This document shows positions 45,103 through 53,456 of a stretch of DNA of 64,000 bases, in pieces. How positions within the stretch are numbered: position 1 is the first letter of the stretch; every line of letters starts with the position of its first letter. A program made the translations under genes and the position numbers. Origin of the DNA: Casp-actino8 sp001510335 (GTDB taxonomy: Bacteria > Actinomycetota > Acidimicrobiia > Acidimicrobiales > Ilumatobacteraceae); NCBI GenBank assembly GCA_027729635.1, contig JAQCEM010000002.1, positions 62,001-126,000 of the forward strand, written 5' to 3'. A model generated the notes under the pieces. The model did no database searches and was not told the origin of the DNA. It saw only the letters and a program-made list of their open reading frames with translations.

Positions 45103-45735
45103 TCAGCGAATGGGACCAGTGCGGTCAACGGCCGATCGTGATGAGATGACATCATCGATGATTCCGTAGGCCAAAGCCTCGTTTGCTTCCATCACAAAGT
45201 CACGATCGGTGTCTGCGTGAATACGTTCACGAGGCTGACCAGTGTGCTCCGACAATATTTCTTCCAGGATGTCACGCATCCGGAATATTTCTTTGGCGGC
45301 GATCTCAAGGTCTGTCACTTGGCCGTAGCCGACTTGACCATACGGCTGGTGCAACAACACTCGGCTGTGTGGCAGTGCTAGGCGCTTGCCCTTCGTACCA
45401 GCAGCCAACAAAACAGCAGCGGCACTGGCGGCTTGACCTAAGCAGATCGTGGCGATGTCATTCTTGATGAACTGCATAGTGTCGTAAATCGCGAACAATG
45501 CCGTGATGTCTCCACCAGGGCTATTGATGTAGATGTTGATGTCCTTATCGGGGTTTTCGCTCTCAAGGTGAATCAATTGAGCACACACCAAGTTGGCAAT
45601 GGTGTCATCAATGGGAGTGCCAATGAAAAGAATGTTTTCCTTCAGCAAACGGCTGTACAAGTCGTAGGCACGCTCGCCGCGACTCGTCTGTTCGACAACC
45701 GTCGGAACGTAATAGTTGAAGGCCTCGAGGTTCAT
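45103..45735 (-). CDS. clpP: ATP-dependent Clp protease proteolytic subunit
   Basis: A 210-residue serine peptidase. The catalytic Ser is in GQAASAAAVLLAAG (GMAASM in E. coli), the His in LPHSRVLLHQP and the Asp in DTDRDFVMEANEALAYG. GGDITALFAIYD forms the handle. The start has AGGA shortly upstream and lies 11 bases from the tig stop. Many actinobacteria carry clpP1-clpP2 in tandem; only one copy is present here, so any second copy must be elsewhere. Confidence 0.96.
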   Translation of the reverse strand: MNLEAFNYYVPTVVEQTSRGERAYDLYSRLLKENILFIGTPIDDTIANLVCAQLIHLESENPDKDINIYINSPGGDITALFAIYDTMQFIKNDIATICLGQAASAAAVLLAAGTKGKRLALPHSRVLLHQPYGQVGYGQVTDLEIAAKEIFRMRDILEEILSEHTGQPRERIHADTDRDFVMEANEALAYGIIDDVISSRSAVDRTGPIR

Positions 45736-45746
45736 GTTGTTCCTAT

Positions 45747-47225
45747 TCAGTCGTTTTCAGAAAGGTCGTTGTCTGAGTGATCGTTGTCTAAATGATCATG
45801 CTCTGAATCATCGTGCTCTGCATGATCGTGGTCATGATTGTGGTCGGCTTCGGAGCGACCGATGACGACATCATTGTCAAGAGTCTTGCCACTGGGATCA
45901 ACGTATTCAACGCGGTGAACCAACCAGTCGAGAGCCTTCGACTTGCTAATTTCTGCGGCTAAATCAACGATTGCATCATTGGCTTGATAAGCCGCGCGAA
46001 CCTGGTCGACGCTAATAAAGCGAATCTTCTTGTTCTTGGGCGAACCTGCCATCTGGTGTTCACGCACTGCTTGCTCATTGGTGCGATCGGCCATTGATTC
46101 GAATTCGCGTTCGATTTCGTCTTCGGATGCGTCAAGCGCCTCGGCCTTCACAACGGCGCGCAATGCGAGATCGACCTTAACAGCCTTTTGGCTTTGCGGG
46201 CGGAGACCTTCAACAAATGACTGCGCATCTTGACCAGTTGCCTGCATCCACTGATCGATGTTGATGCCTTGCGACTGGAACTGACGAATGGTGTTCTCGA
46301 CGCGGCGCTGCAAATCGGCAGCCACCATGGCTTCCGGTGTTTCAATTTCGGCAAGAGCAACCAACGCATCAGTCACTTTTTCAACGACAACATTGCGCAC
46401 CTGATTGAGGCGGTTTGTCGTCAGGCGCTCAACCACTGATTCGCGCCATTCGGTGACAGTGGTGAAACCATCAATGTTTTCGTTGACCCATGCATCATCA
46501 AGATCAGCGACGACGAGTTCTTGAACTGAATTCACAGTGACTGCGAAGTCGGCTTCTTCTTGAGTACCTGAAGGAGTGTCGGAGAATGTGAACGACTCTC
46601 CAGCTGACTTGCCAATGAGTTGTTCGTCGAACGACGGGGCAACCCACTTTTTGCCAATTTCATATGACCAGTCATCAACAGCAAGACCCACTACTGGTTC
46701 ACCATCGCGTGACCCAACCAGGTCAACGACAACAAAGTCGCCTTCTTCGGCCGCCCGCTCAATCGTGGTCAACTTGCCCAAACGACGGCGCTCGGCGTCA
46801 AGAACATCATCAACTTCTTGATCGGCAACATCAATCGCGGGTACTTCAACGCGCAAGCCGCCGTAGCCAGGCAGGGTGATGACTGGACGAACTTCACAAG
46901 TTGCATCAAACGACACAGGACCAGATTCTTGGCCACCCACAATGTCAATTTCGGGGGTTGCGATGATGTCCACGTTGTGCTCACGCACGGCGCGACCTAA
47001 GTACTGCGGCACTGCATCGCGCAATGCCTGCTCGCGAGCGGCAGCAATTCCGATTCGGGCCTCCAAAACCTTGCGAGGGGCCTTACCTGCACGGAAGCCC
47101 GGCAAGCGGACCTCTTGAGCGATCTTGGCAAAAGCGGCGTCTATGTCAGTGGCAAAATCAGCCTCATCCACAAGGACCGAGAGCTTGACTTTGTTGCCTT
47201 CAAGGGGTTCACATGTCGTCTTCAC
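45747..47225 (-). CDS. tig: Trigger factor with histidine-rich C-terminal tail
   Basis: A 492-residue ribosome-bound chaperone. The ribosome-docking signature FRAGKAPRKVLE sits near residue 45, a peptidyl-prolyl isomerase domain follows in the middle (EEGDFVVVDLVGSRDGEPV), and a helical C-terminal chaperone domain ends about residue 460. The final 32 residues are almost entirely Asp, Glu, His, Asn and Ser and include eight His, a likely metal-binding tail encoded at 45750-45845. I used the GTG at 47225, because the longer frame to 47378 adds a non-conserved leader. It precedes clpP and clpX in the usual order. Confidence 0.94.
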   Translation of the reverse strand: MKTTCEPLEGNKVKLSVLVDEADFATDIDAAFAKIAQEVRLPGFRAGKAPRKVLEARIGIAAAREQALRDAVPQYLGRAVREHNVDIIATPEIDIVGGQESGPVSFDATCEVRPVITLPGYGGLRVEVPAIDVADQEVDDVLDAERRRLGKLTTIERAAEEGDFVVVDLVGSRDGEPVVGLAVDDWSYEIGKKWVAPSFDEQLIGKSAGESFTFSDTPSGTQEEADFAVTVNSVQELVVADLDDAWVNENIDGFTTVTEWRESVVERLTTNRLNQVRNVVVEKVTDALVALAEIETPEAMVAADLQRRVENTIRQFQSQGINIDQWMQATGQDAQSFVEGLRPQSQKAVKVDLALRAVVKAEALDASEDEIEREFESMADRTNEQAVREHQMAGSPKNKKIRFISVDQVRAAYQANDAIVDLAAEISKSKALDWLVHRVEYVDPSGKTLDNDVVIGRSEADHNHDHDHAEHDDSEHDHLDNDHSDNDLSEND

Positions 47226-47324
47226 AGAGTGCCGAGTGTATCGGCGAGGTGGCAGAGAGGACCTACGAAGGGACAGGATTGATGTATGTTGGAAAACACA
47301 CTCCAGTGAAGTCAGGATAAAGTC

Positions 47325-47606
47325 ATGAAGTCGCCGTTTAAGCCCATCTGGAAGCCCCACGCTTTGGCCACGCCCCATGCTGAGCAGATTTCGCTACGTA
47401 TTAAGGACAAGGTAGTCGCCACCACCGATTTGGCTGACGTCCCCGCTGGTACCGAGGGCAAAGTTCTTCTCGCTAACGGCTTCAACTGGCAGCGCTACCG
47501 CATTCTTTTCAACAACGGTATTGAACTTGGCGATCTTGATGCTCGCCACATCGCCCCCATCGGCCGGGCTGCGAAGCGCGTTGCCAAGATTGACCAGTCT
47601 CAGTGA
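47325..47606 (+). CDS. Hypothetical 93-residue protein, SH3-like
   Basis: A small protein with ISLRIKDKVVATTDLADVPAGTEGKVLLANGFNWQRYRILFNNGIELGDLD, which reads as a short all-beta SH3-like barrel (turns at V-P-x-G-T-x-G and aromatic W-x-R-Y). The N-terminus is Pro-rich and the C-terminus basic. It is divergent from tig with a 99-base shared upstream region, and is followed by a hairpin and a TetR gene. I cannot name the family. Confidence 0.7.
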   Translation: MKSPFKPIWKPHALATPHAEQISLRIKDKVVATTDLADVPAGTEGKVLLANGFNWQRYRILFNNGIELGDLDARHIAPIGRAAKRVAKIDQSQ

Positions 47607-47622
47607 CCCCGCCCCTGACTAC

Positions 47623-47652
47623 GGGAAAGTGGCAGTTAACCGCCACTTTCCC
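47623..47652. terminator. 11-bp hairpin between the SH3-like gene and the TetR gene
   Basis: Perfect arms GGGAAAGTGGC and GCCACTTTCCC with an 8-base loop. There is no run of T after it on the top strand, so termination would not be of the standard intrinsic type. It ends 13 bases before the TetR start, so it could equally be an autoregulatory operator or a stem in the 5' leader. Confidence 0.55.
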
Positions 47653-47665
47653 CTAGTCTGAACGC

Positions 47666-48271
47666 ATGTCACTGACTTCAAGCGCTGCCACGACCATCTC
47701 TCTTGACGGGCGACGCGAACGCGGGGCTCGTAATAAAGAGGCGGTGGTCTCAGCGCTGCTCGAGCTCTACAGCCAAGGTGAAGTTCAACCTCCAGCCGCT
47801 CGCATCGCCGAAATGGCAGGAGTCTCCGAGCGTTCGGTGTTCCGCTATTTCGACGATATGGAAGACCTTGCAAGTTGTGCGATCGCGGTCCAATGGGATC
47901 GAATTCGCGAGTTAAACGAGACTCTCGATAGCTCCGGCGATCTCACCAAGAGAATCAACTCGACCGTTGACCACCGACTGAAGATGTACGACAAAGTCGG
48001 CGGCGTCATGCGTGTTGCCGTCGTAGCCGCAAACAAGTCTCCGGTCGTCGCGATGGCCGTGAAAGAACGCCGACAAATGATGGGTCGACGTGCCCTACAA
48101 CAGTTTGAAAATGAATTGAAGTCAACGAGCGATGTTGAAAACAAAGAACGAATCCTCGACTACACGCTGTCACTCGAAAACATCATCTATCTCAAAGAAG
48201 CCCTTGGGCTATCGCACAGCAAAGTTCGCGAGACGTTAACCGCGGCTATTACATCTCTATTCGCGAACTAA
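47666..48271 (+). CDS. TetR-family transcriptional regulator
   Basis: A 201-residue repressor-like protein. The N-terminal helix-turn-helix is recognisable in AAARIAEMAGVSERSVFRYFDDMEDL (about residues 40-75), with the S-V-F-R-Y-F-x-x-M tail diagnostic of TetR. The C-terminal ligand domain is not assigned. It stands alone, convergent with the REC-EAL gene, so targets are not evident from the neighbourhood. The palindrome at 47623-47652 is a candidate binding site. Confidence 0.9.
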   Translation: MSLTSSAATTISLDGRRERGARNKEAVVSALLELYSQGEVQPPAARIAEMAGVSERSVFRYFDDMEDLASCAIAVQWDRIRELNETLDSSGDLTKRINSTVDHRLKMYDKVGGVMRVAVVAANKSPVVAMAVKERRQMMGRRALQQFENELKSTSDVENKERILDYTLSLENIIYLKEALGLSHSKVRETLTAAITSLFAN

Positions 48272-48286
48272 GCCAGGCCCAATCGT

Positions 48287-49474
48287 TTACGAGAGATATT
48301 CAAACTTGCGACGCCAGTCGTCGAGAGCAACATCTAGTTGAACCGGCGCTACTGGTGGCGAAATGAGATACCCCTGGGCCGCATCGCAGCCCAGATCGCG
48401 CACCATACGGAATTGATCAACTGATTCGACGCCTTCAGCGACCACCTGCAGTTGCAAGGAGTGGCCGACATCAATTCCAGATCGCACCATCGGGTCAGGC
48501 TCATCGGCGTTGATATCGAGACGATTGACCATCGCTCGATCAATCTTTAATTCAGTAAATGGCGCGACCAACAATCGTTCATAATTGCTCGTGCCGGTTC
48601 CGAAGTCGTCAACCGACAGCTTGAAACCGGCAATTCGTAAACGAGTCAAGATTGATAAGGCTGGGGCCACGTCGGTGATTGGCGCAGTTTCGGTGACTTC
48701 AAATGTCCATCGTTCGGCCGGCGCCACTTCGAGCAAAATCTTCTGAGCCCGACGCGGCAATTCTTCGTCATCTAAATCTAAGACAGAGATGTTGATGGAG
48801 ATATCCGGCATTGATGCCAACGCTCGATAGCGCTTACGATCACGCGCCGCCATTGACATCACGATGTCAAGCAGTTCACCTGTTCGTCCATCTTGCTCAA
48901 TCAGTGCAACAAAGATTGCCGGTGACACATCACCATGCTCAGGGTGGCGCCAACGAACCAATGCTTCAACACCCAATGCGTCTCCACTATGGATTGAAAC
49001 CTTGGGCTGATAGGCCAATTGCAAGAAGTCGGGCTGCAATAATAAGTTGGCATCGATGATGACTTTGGGACCGGTTGGGTCGACACCCATTTCCGAAACT
49101 TGTGACAGTTCGAGCATGGCAGTTTTCAAAACATCTAATGAGAAAGGTTTGGCAAAAGTTCCGAGAACTCGAAGCTTATGCATTTCAGCAATTCGACCTG
49201 CCGTGTCTAACAACGATTGGTCAGCACCACTCACCAAGATCACAGGCATTCCCCGATGTGTTGCCCCGAGTTTGCTCATCACCTCAATGCCATCCATTTC
49301 GCCTAGTGACAAATCAAGAACGACAAGATCAAAGCGCCCGATAATCGCGGCTTCAATCTCGTTTGGGCTACTAGCCGACGTCGCATCAAACCCTGCAGAC
49401 TCAGCGACTGCGACAATCAATTCACAAATTGCTTCTTCGTCATCAATGACAAGAACTTTTGGCGTATCACTCAT
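48287..49474 (-). CDS. Response regulator with EAL cyclic-di-GMP phosphodiesterase domain
   Basis: A 395-residue protein. Residues 1-120 form a receiver domain (VIDDEEAIC, LVVLDLSLGEMDG, VSGAD, FAKPF). Residues 150-390 form an EAL domain with the key residues all present: VEALVRW, SINIS, FEVTET, DDFGTG, ELKIDR, VAEGVE and AQGYLIS. It should therefore hydrolyse c-di-GMP under control of phosphorylation. It starts 2 bases after the hybrid histidine kinase stop, which makes that kinase its likely phosphodonor. No GGDEF domain is in this window. Confidence 0.93.
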   Translation of the reverse strand: MSDTPKVLVIDDEEAICELIVAVAESAGFDATSASSPNEIEAAIIGRFDLVVLDLSLGEMDGIEVMSKLGATHRGMPVILVSGADQSLLDTAGRIAEMHKLRVLGTFAKPFSLDVLKTAMLELSQVSEMGVDPTGPKVIIDANLLLQPDFLQLAYQPKVSIHSGDALGVEALVRWRHPEHGDVSPAIFVALIEQDGRTGELLDIVMSMAARDRKRYRALASMPDISINISVLDLDDEELPRRAQKILLEVAPAERWTFEVTETAPITDVAPALSILTRLRIAGFKLSVDDFGTGTSNYERLLVAPFTELKIDRAMVNRLDINADEPDPMVRSGIDVGHSLQLQVVAEGVESVDQFRMVRDLGCDAAQGYLISPPVAPVQLDVALDDWRRKFEYLS

Positions 49475-49476
49475 GA

Positions 49477-52350
49477 CTATTCACCACCCTCAATATCCTC
49501 GCCATCACGGACTTCGGCAATCAATGGCGACAAGGCGCTATACAAGTCTTCACGCGAGAATGGCTTGGCCAAAGTTCGCTCGCCTTGTTCTTGTAATTCT
49601 TTCATACTCGCCGAATAGCCAGTCATAAAGATCACCGCAAGATCGGGCACGATGGCTACCGCCAAACGAGCCAACTGAATTCCGTCCATCTCTTCACCGA
49701 AGTTTGCGTCCGAAACCAACACGTCTGGTTCAAAAGTTTCGATGAGTTCAAGCGCAGCCTTAGGTGAGGTTTCAAAACGAGCATCGACGCCCATATCAAT
49801 CAACCACGATGCAACCATTTCGGCCAGCGATTGTTCATCATCGGCAACGACTACGCGGCGACCCGATCGTCGTTGCACCGCTCGCTCGTCGGCCTTGACC
49901 AATCCCGTGTGAATTGGCAAACTTAAAGTCACAGTCGTGCCCACTCCGAGACGACTCTCTAAGTACGCCGTGCCGCCACTCTGTTTAGCGAATGCATACA
50001 CCGTGGCGAGACCAAGACCGGTTCCACTGCCGGCCCGTTTCGTTGTGAAGAACGGTTCAAAAGCGCGAGCAACTACATCTGCTGGCATACCTTTGCCATC
50101 GTCGGCCACTGAGAGTTCTAACGTTTGAGTTTCAGGCACCTGTCGTGCCGAGATCTTCAAGGTTCCCGTCGGACCCATTGCATCACGTGAGTTGAACGTG
50201 AGATTCAAAATGCAACTTGACAGGCGACCCGCATCAACCATGAGCTGCACGTTGGGATCTGGAATATCAACTTCAACTTGTCGTCCCGCGCCAAGTGCTT
50301 GCCGCATGAGTGGCAAAAGTCCTTTCACCAAATCGGACAAGGTCACCGCGCTCTCTTCAAGCGGCTGACTTCGTGCCACTGCAAGTAACGACTTCGTGAT
50401 TTCGGCTCCACGTTCAACCGCCGACATTGAGCGCGAGACAAACTTTGACAATTTCTCATCGTTCGCAACCGTCTCGTTCATTGCCATCAACTGCAGGTTT
50501 CCGAGCGTCACGAAAAGCAAGTTGTTGAAGTCATGGGCCAGTCCACCTGCCAAAGCACCCAGTGACTCCATCCGTTCAGATTGTGAAGAACGCATCGCCA
50601 AACTGCGACGTTCAGTCGAATCGGTTGCGTGCAAAAAGCCCACGCGGTCATTTGACATTCCGTGAATGGGGTACGCCTCAATCTCAACAATGCGCATTGA
50701 ACTATCGAGATCGTCTTCGCCTAGTTCGGCACGGGCAACTTCGCCGTCAAGCGCTTGTTGCAATGCATCAATGACAAGGCGTGCCCTACCCGAATCGGGA
50801 GTTAGCCCAAAGATCGCGGTCACATCAAGTCCAGGAATTGCACCTGGGAATTCATCACGAACTTCTTGATTGGCCGCGAGCACCTTGAGCGATTCATCGA
50901 AGACAACAGATTTTCCAGGCGTGGCATCGAGCGCTGCTTCGAGCAACAACTCTCGCCGACGACGTTCGAGGAATAGCCGATACTGAGCGTTCGCCCCTTG
51001 CAAGAGAACTATGAGCATCGCCAAGCCGAAGAGAATTTCAATACCCAACACCAGAACAATCGAGCGAGTCTCTACGCCGAAATTAGCCTTAGGACTTGCG
51101 GTAAAACGTAAGCGCAGGTCACTGATCACACCATCGCTTGAAGAAGTCTGCGAAGGTTCTGACTTGTTGTCGCCTTCAACCCAGAGCGATGTTGAAATCT
51201 CGTTGTTTGCGATGTCAGCAATTTCAATTTGCACATCGTCAACGAGTCCACTGAACGCGGCTATTCCCGATTGCAAGAGTTCGGGGATTGAATACGACAC
51301 GACGACGAATTGTTGAGATGGAGATTCTTTTACCAGAAGGGCAAAGTAGATATTCGGCTCAAAGGCTGAAGCCGACAACGCAATATCTCTAATACCGAGT
51401 AACTGCACTTCGTTGTTTTGTGTTGAATCAAGTATCGCCGCATCAAATTTACCGACGGCAGTTTTGAACGAGTTCACACTTGGCGCTTCAAGCCGACTCA
51501 ATGACTGGTCGACTGACAAGAAACCATTTTCTTCAACGCTGACAAGCGCCGCAACCGAGATTTCTTCTTGACCGAGAACCAGGGTTTGTAATTGTTCTTC
51601 AAACCGAGTCGGATCCTGAACAATGACTTCATCAGAGTTTTTGACTTGCAATGACAACATTGACAACTGCTCGGCCGTCGACTCAAGAAACCCTGTTTGC
51701 GCTGCTTCAGCGACGAACGTGAGGTTGTCCACGTCTTGACGTTGCCAAATCTGTCGCGTAATTGCGATCGCAACCAAAGTCATCATGACAATGACTAATG
51801 GAGCCAACAATTCTGCAGCAATTGATTTGTCATAGCGAAACCAGTGAGTGCTTTTGCGCGACGCGATGATCGCCGCGACAACCGCTGCTATCGCAATCCC
51901 AATACTTTGGCTCGCCGTCGACATCGCGACATCACCGTTGACCCATGAAACCACCAGAGTTTCGCTCAACCCACCAAGGACCGAAATGACAGCCACCCCA
52001 CCCAAGAACTTCCAGATCCGATTTGCTGGAGTCGCAGGCTCAACCCGCGAGATGGTGCGTTCAATCGCTACGAACAACGCCAATGTTTCAAGAATTGCCA
52101 ATACACCGATCGCAACCAAGGCCCCCAAATGACCATCGACAATTGACCGTTCGGCTGCATTACCCAGCAAAAAATAAGCCGCGCTTTGCCCGATCAGGCC
52201 AGCGATCAGGGCACCACGTCCCCAAAAGAACCCCGCCGCGACCACCACTGCCATAGAAAATCGAACGTCAAGGGTCCCCGTCACAGTTGACCATGCGGAT
52301 GCGACCGAGAACGCAAATGTGATGAGGAAACGCACGAACGGTGTTCTCAT
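49477..52350 (-). CDS. Hybrid histidine kinase with membrane sensor, CHASE-like, PAS and receiver domains
   Basis: A 957-residue protein. Five or six N-terminal helices (about 1-170, MASE-like) and another near 180-205 precede an extracytoplasmic region of about 230 residues that resembles CHASE. After a further helix (about 440-465) follow a PAS domain, a dimerisation domain with the phospho-His in GGLAHDFNNLLF, an ATPase domain (NLTFNSRDAM, DDGKGMP, GTGLGLATV) and a C-terminal receiver (VVVADDEQ, VLVSDANFGEEMDG, FMTGYS, LAKPF). It sits 2 bases ahead of the REC-EAL gene. The signal sensed is unknown. Confidence 0.92.
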   Translation of the reverse strand: MRTPFVRFLITFAFSVASAWSTVTGTLDVRFSMAVVVAAGFFWGRGALIAGLIGQSAAYFLLGNAAERSIVDGHLGALVAIGVLAILETLALFVAIERTISRVEPATPANRIWKFLGGVAVISVLGGLSETLVVSWVNGDVAMSTASQSIGIAIAAVVAAIIASRKSTHWFRYDKSIAAELLAPLVIVMMTLVAIAITRQIWQRQDVDNLTFVAEAAQTGFLESTAEQLSMLSLQVKNSDEVIVQDPTRFEEQLQTLVLGQEEISVAALVSVEENGFLSVDQSLSRLEAPSVNSFKTAVGKFDAAILDSTQNNEVQLLGIRDIALSASAFEPNIYFALLVKESPSQQFVVVSYSIPELLQSGIAAFSGLVDDVQIEIADIANNEISTSLWVEGDNKSEPSQTSSSDGVISDLRLRFTASPKANFGVETRSIVLVLGIEILFGLAMLIVLLQGANAQYRLFLERRRRELLLEAALDATPGKSVVFDESLKVLAANQEVRDEFPGAIPGLDVTAIFGLTPDSGRARLVIDALQQALDGEVARAELGEDDLDSSMRIVEIEAYPIHGMSNDRVGFLHATDSTERRSLAMRSSQSERMESLGALAGGLAHDFNNLLFVTLGNLQLMAMNETVANDEKLSKFVSRSMSAVERGAEITKSLLAVARSQPLEESAVTLSDLVKGLLPLMRQALGAGRQVEVDIPDPNVQLMVDAGRLSSCILNLTFNSRDAMGPTGTLKISARQVPETQTLELSVADDGKGMPADVVARAFEPFFTTKRAGSGTGLGLATVYAFAKQSGGTAYLESRLGVGTTVTLSLPIHTGLVKADERAVQRRSGRRVVVADDEQSLAEMVASWLIDMGVDARFETSPKAALELIETFEPDVLVSDANFGEEMDGIQLARLAVAIVPDLAVIFMTGYSASMKELQEQGERTLAKPFSREDLYSALSPLIAEVRDGEDIEGGE

Positions 52351-52455
52351 TAACTGAACATTCCGTTCATGGGAGGAAGATCACGAAATTGGTCGATATT
52401 TGATCGTACGCCGAGACAACTCGCTGACGAGACCATTTCCGCTGGTGACACGAGG

Positions 52456-52461
52456 TACAAT
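52456..52461 (+). promoter_or_regulatory. Candidate -10 box of tRNA-Pro
   Basis: TACAAT lies 9 bases before the first base of tRNA-Pro. No convincing -35 hexamer is visible at the right spacing. Confidence 0.5.
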
Positions 52462-52470
52462 TTTGCTCCT

Positions 52471-52546
52471 CGGGGAGTAGCGCAGTTGGTAGCGCACCTG
52501 CTTTGGGAGCAGGAGGCCGGGAGTTCGAGTCTCCTCTCCCCGACCA
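52471..52546 (+). tRNA. tRNA-Pro (anticodon TGG)
   Basis: A full cloverleaf can be drawn. The acceptor arm CGGGGAG pairs with CTCCCCG at 52536-52542, the anticodon stem CCTGC/GCAGG encloses the loop TTTGGGA (anticodon TGG), and the T arm has TTCGAGT. The terminal CCA is encoded in the DNA. It lies between the hybrid kinase gene (divergent) and the glutathione peroxidase gene. Confidence 0.95.
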
Positions 52547-52612
52547 ATTTCTCTTTCTTGTGTGTCTAAATCCTTGCGTCGTCCCGTTCGGTCACAGACC
52601 CGTGGCATTTAT

Positions 52613-53113
52613 ATGTCAATGTTGGGCATGAGCATCTCCGACATTTCCATTAACACTCTGTCCGGTCAGCCCACGTCGCTTGGCGGCCTTGGCGCAAAAA
52701 TCATGTTGGTTGTCAATGTGGCGAGCAAGTGCGGACTCACCCCGCAATACACTGGGCTCGAAGCCCTACACGAAAAGTACGCCGGTCAAGGCTTCAGCGT
52801 GGTCGGCGTTCCGTGCAATCAGTTCATGGGCCAAGAGCCTGGCTCACCCGAAGAAATCGCCACATTCTGTTCAACGACCTACGGCGTGACTTTCCCGTTA
52901 CTCGAAAAGATTGACGTCAATGGCGACAATCGCCACCCGATCTATCAGCAACTCACCGATGTTGCCGATGCCGAAGGTGTCAACGGCGATATCCGTTGGA
53001 ACTTCGAAAAGTTCTTGGTCAATGGCTCGGGTGAAATCCTCGGTCGTTTTAGCCCGATGATCACTCCCGAAGACCCTGCGTTGGTCGCGGCGATTGAATC
53101 ACACCTGAAGTAA
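52613..53113 (+). CDS. Glutathione peroxidase family protein
   Basis: About 166 residues with a thioredoxin-like fold. The peroxidatic Cys is in NVASKCGLTPQ and its helpers Gln and Trp are in CNQFMGQEPGS and IRWNFEKFLV, the conserved tetrad of the family. It is a Cys rather than a selenocysteine enzyme, so it probably uses thioredoxin or another thiol to reduce peroxides. Start options are 52613 or 52628; the longer frame to 52562 overlaps nothing but adds an Arg-rich leader without conservation. It stands alone behind tRNA-Pro. Confidence 0.92.
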   Translation: MSMLGMSISDISINTLSGQPTSLGGLGAKIMLVVNVASKCGLTPQYTGLEALHEKYAGQGFSVVGVPCNQFMGQEPGSPEEIATFCSTTYGVTFPLLEKIDVNGDNRHPIYQQLTDVADAEGVNGDIRWNFEKFLVNGSGEILGRFSPMITPEDPALVAAIESHLK

Positions 53114-53276
53114 CTTCACTGGTCGTAAATCCGTACTTTGGAACTAGCGGCGTGAATCAAACCTGCGGTTTAGGAAACCTCAAGCTTTTTTCATCGTTGA
53201 GTCCAGATTGACTTTCTGACGCCGCCCACATACCTGGGTTCTGCTCTGTGTTGATGGTGAGGGGCGCAGCCTGTCG
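53114..53276. other. Non-coding gap behind glutathione peroxidase
   Basis: No supported gene lies here. Near 53168-53190 a short GGTTT/AAACC stem is followed by a run of T (CAAGCTTTTTT), a weak candidate terminator for the peroxidase transcript. Reading frames on both strands are interrupted or composed of unconvincing sequence. Together with the fragment at 53277-53447 it makes a 340-base stretch that looks decayed compared with the rest of the window. Confidence 0.4.
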
Positions 53277-53447
53277 TCAGGTGACAAATTCAGATGCCTT
53301 GATCGTCCACGATCTGACTTGACCGTTCGGCGGCATCTGGTTGGAGACCGGCGAGCAGGCGACGAGCCCGACAACGACATCATAAAACTGCAACAGAGAC
53401 ATCAGGGCGCGTTCATCGTGGGCACCAGACCTTGGACCACGAAACAT
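53277..53447 (-). pseudogene. Possible 3' remnant of a DUF1989 (urea-carboxylase-associated) gene
   Basis: A 56-residue frame directly downstream of the tandem NTF2 gene reads ERALMSLLQFYDVVVGLVAC, then SPVSNQMPPNGQ, ending KASEFVT. The pattern D-V-V-V-G-L-x-A-C-S followed by Asn-Gly resembles the C-terminus of DUF1989 proteins. Nothing like the first two thirds of such a protein is present, because the frame is cut off by the stop behind the NTF2 gene. It could be a fusion scar or simply a chance frame. The resemblance is from memory, not from a search. Confidence 0.3.
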
Positions 53448-53456
53448 ATAGCGAAT

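Noticed and set aside
52351..52455. Intergenic stretch before tRNA-Pro considered for a small RNA
   Set aside because: No stable hairpin or clear promoter pair apart from the -10 of the tRNA.
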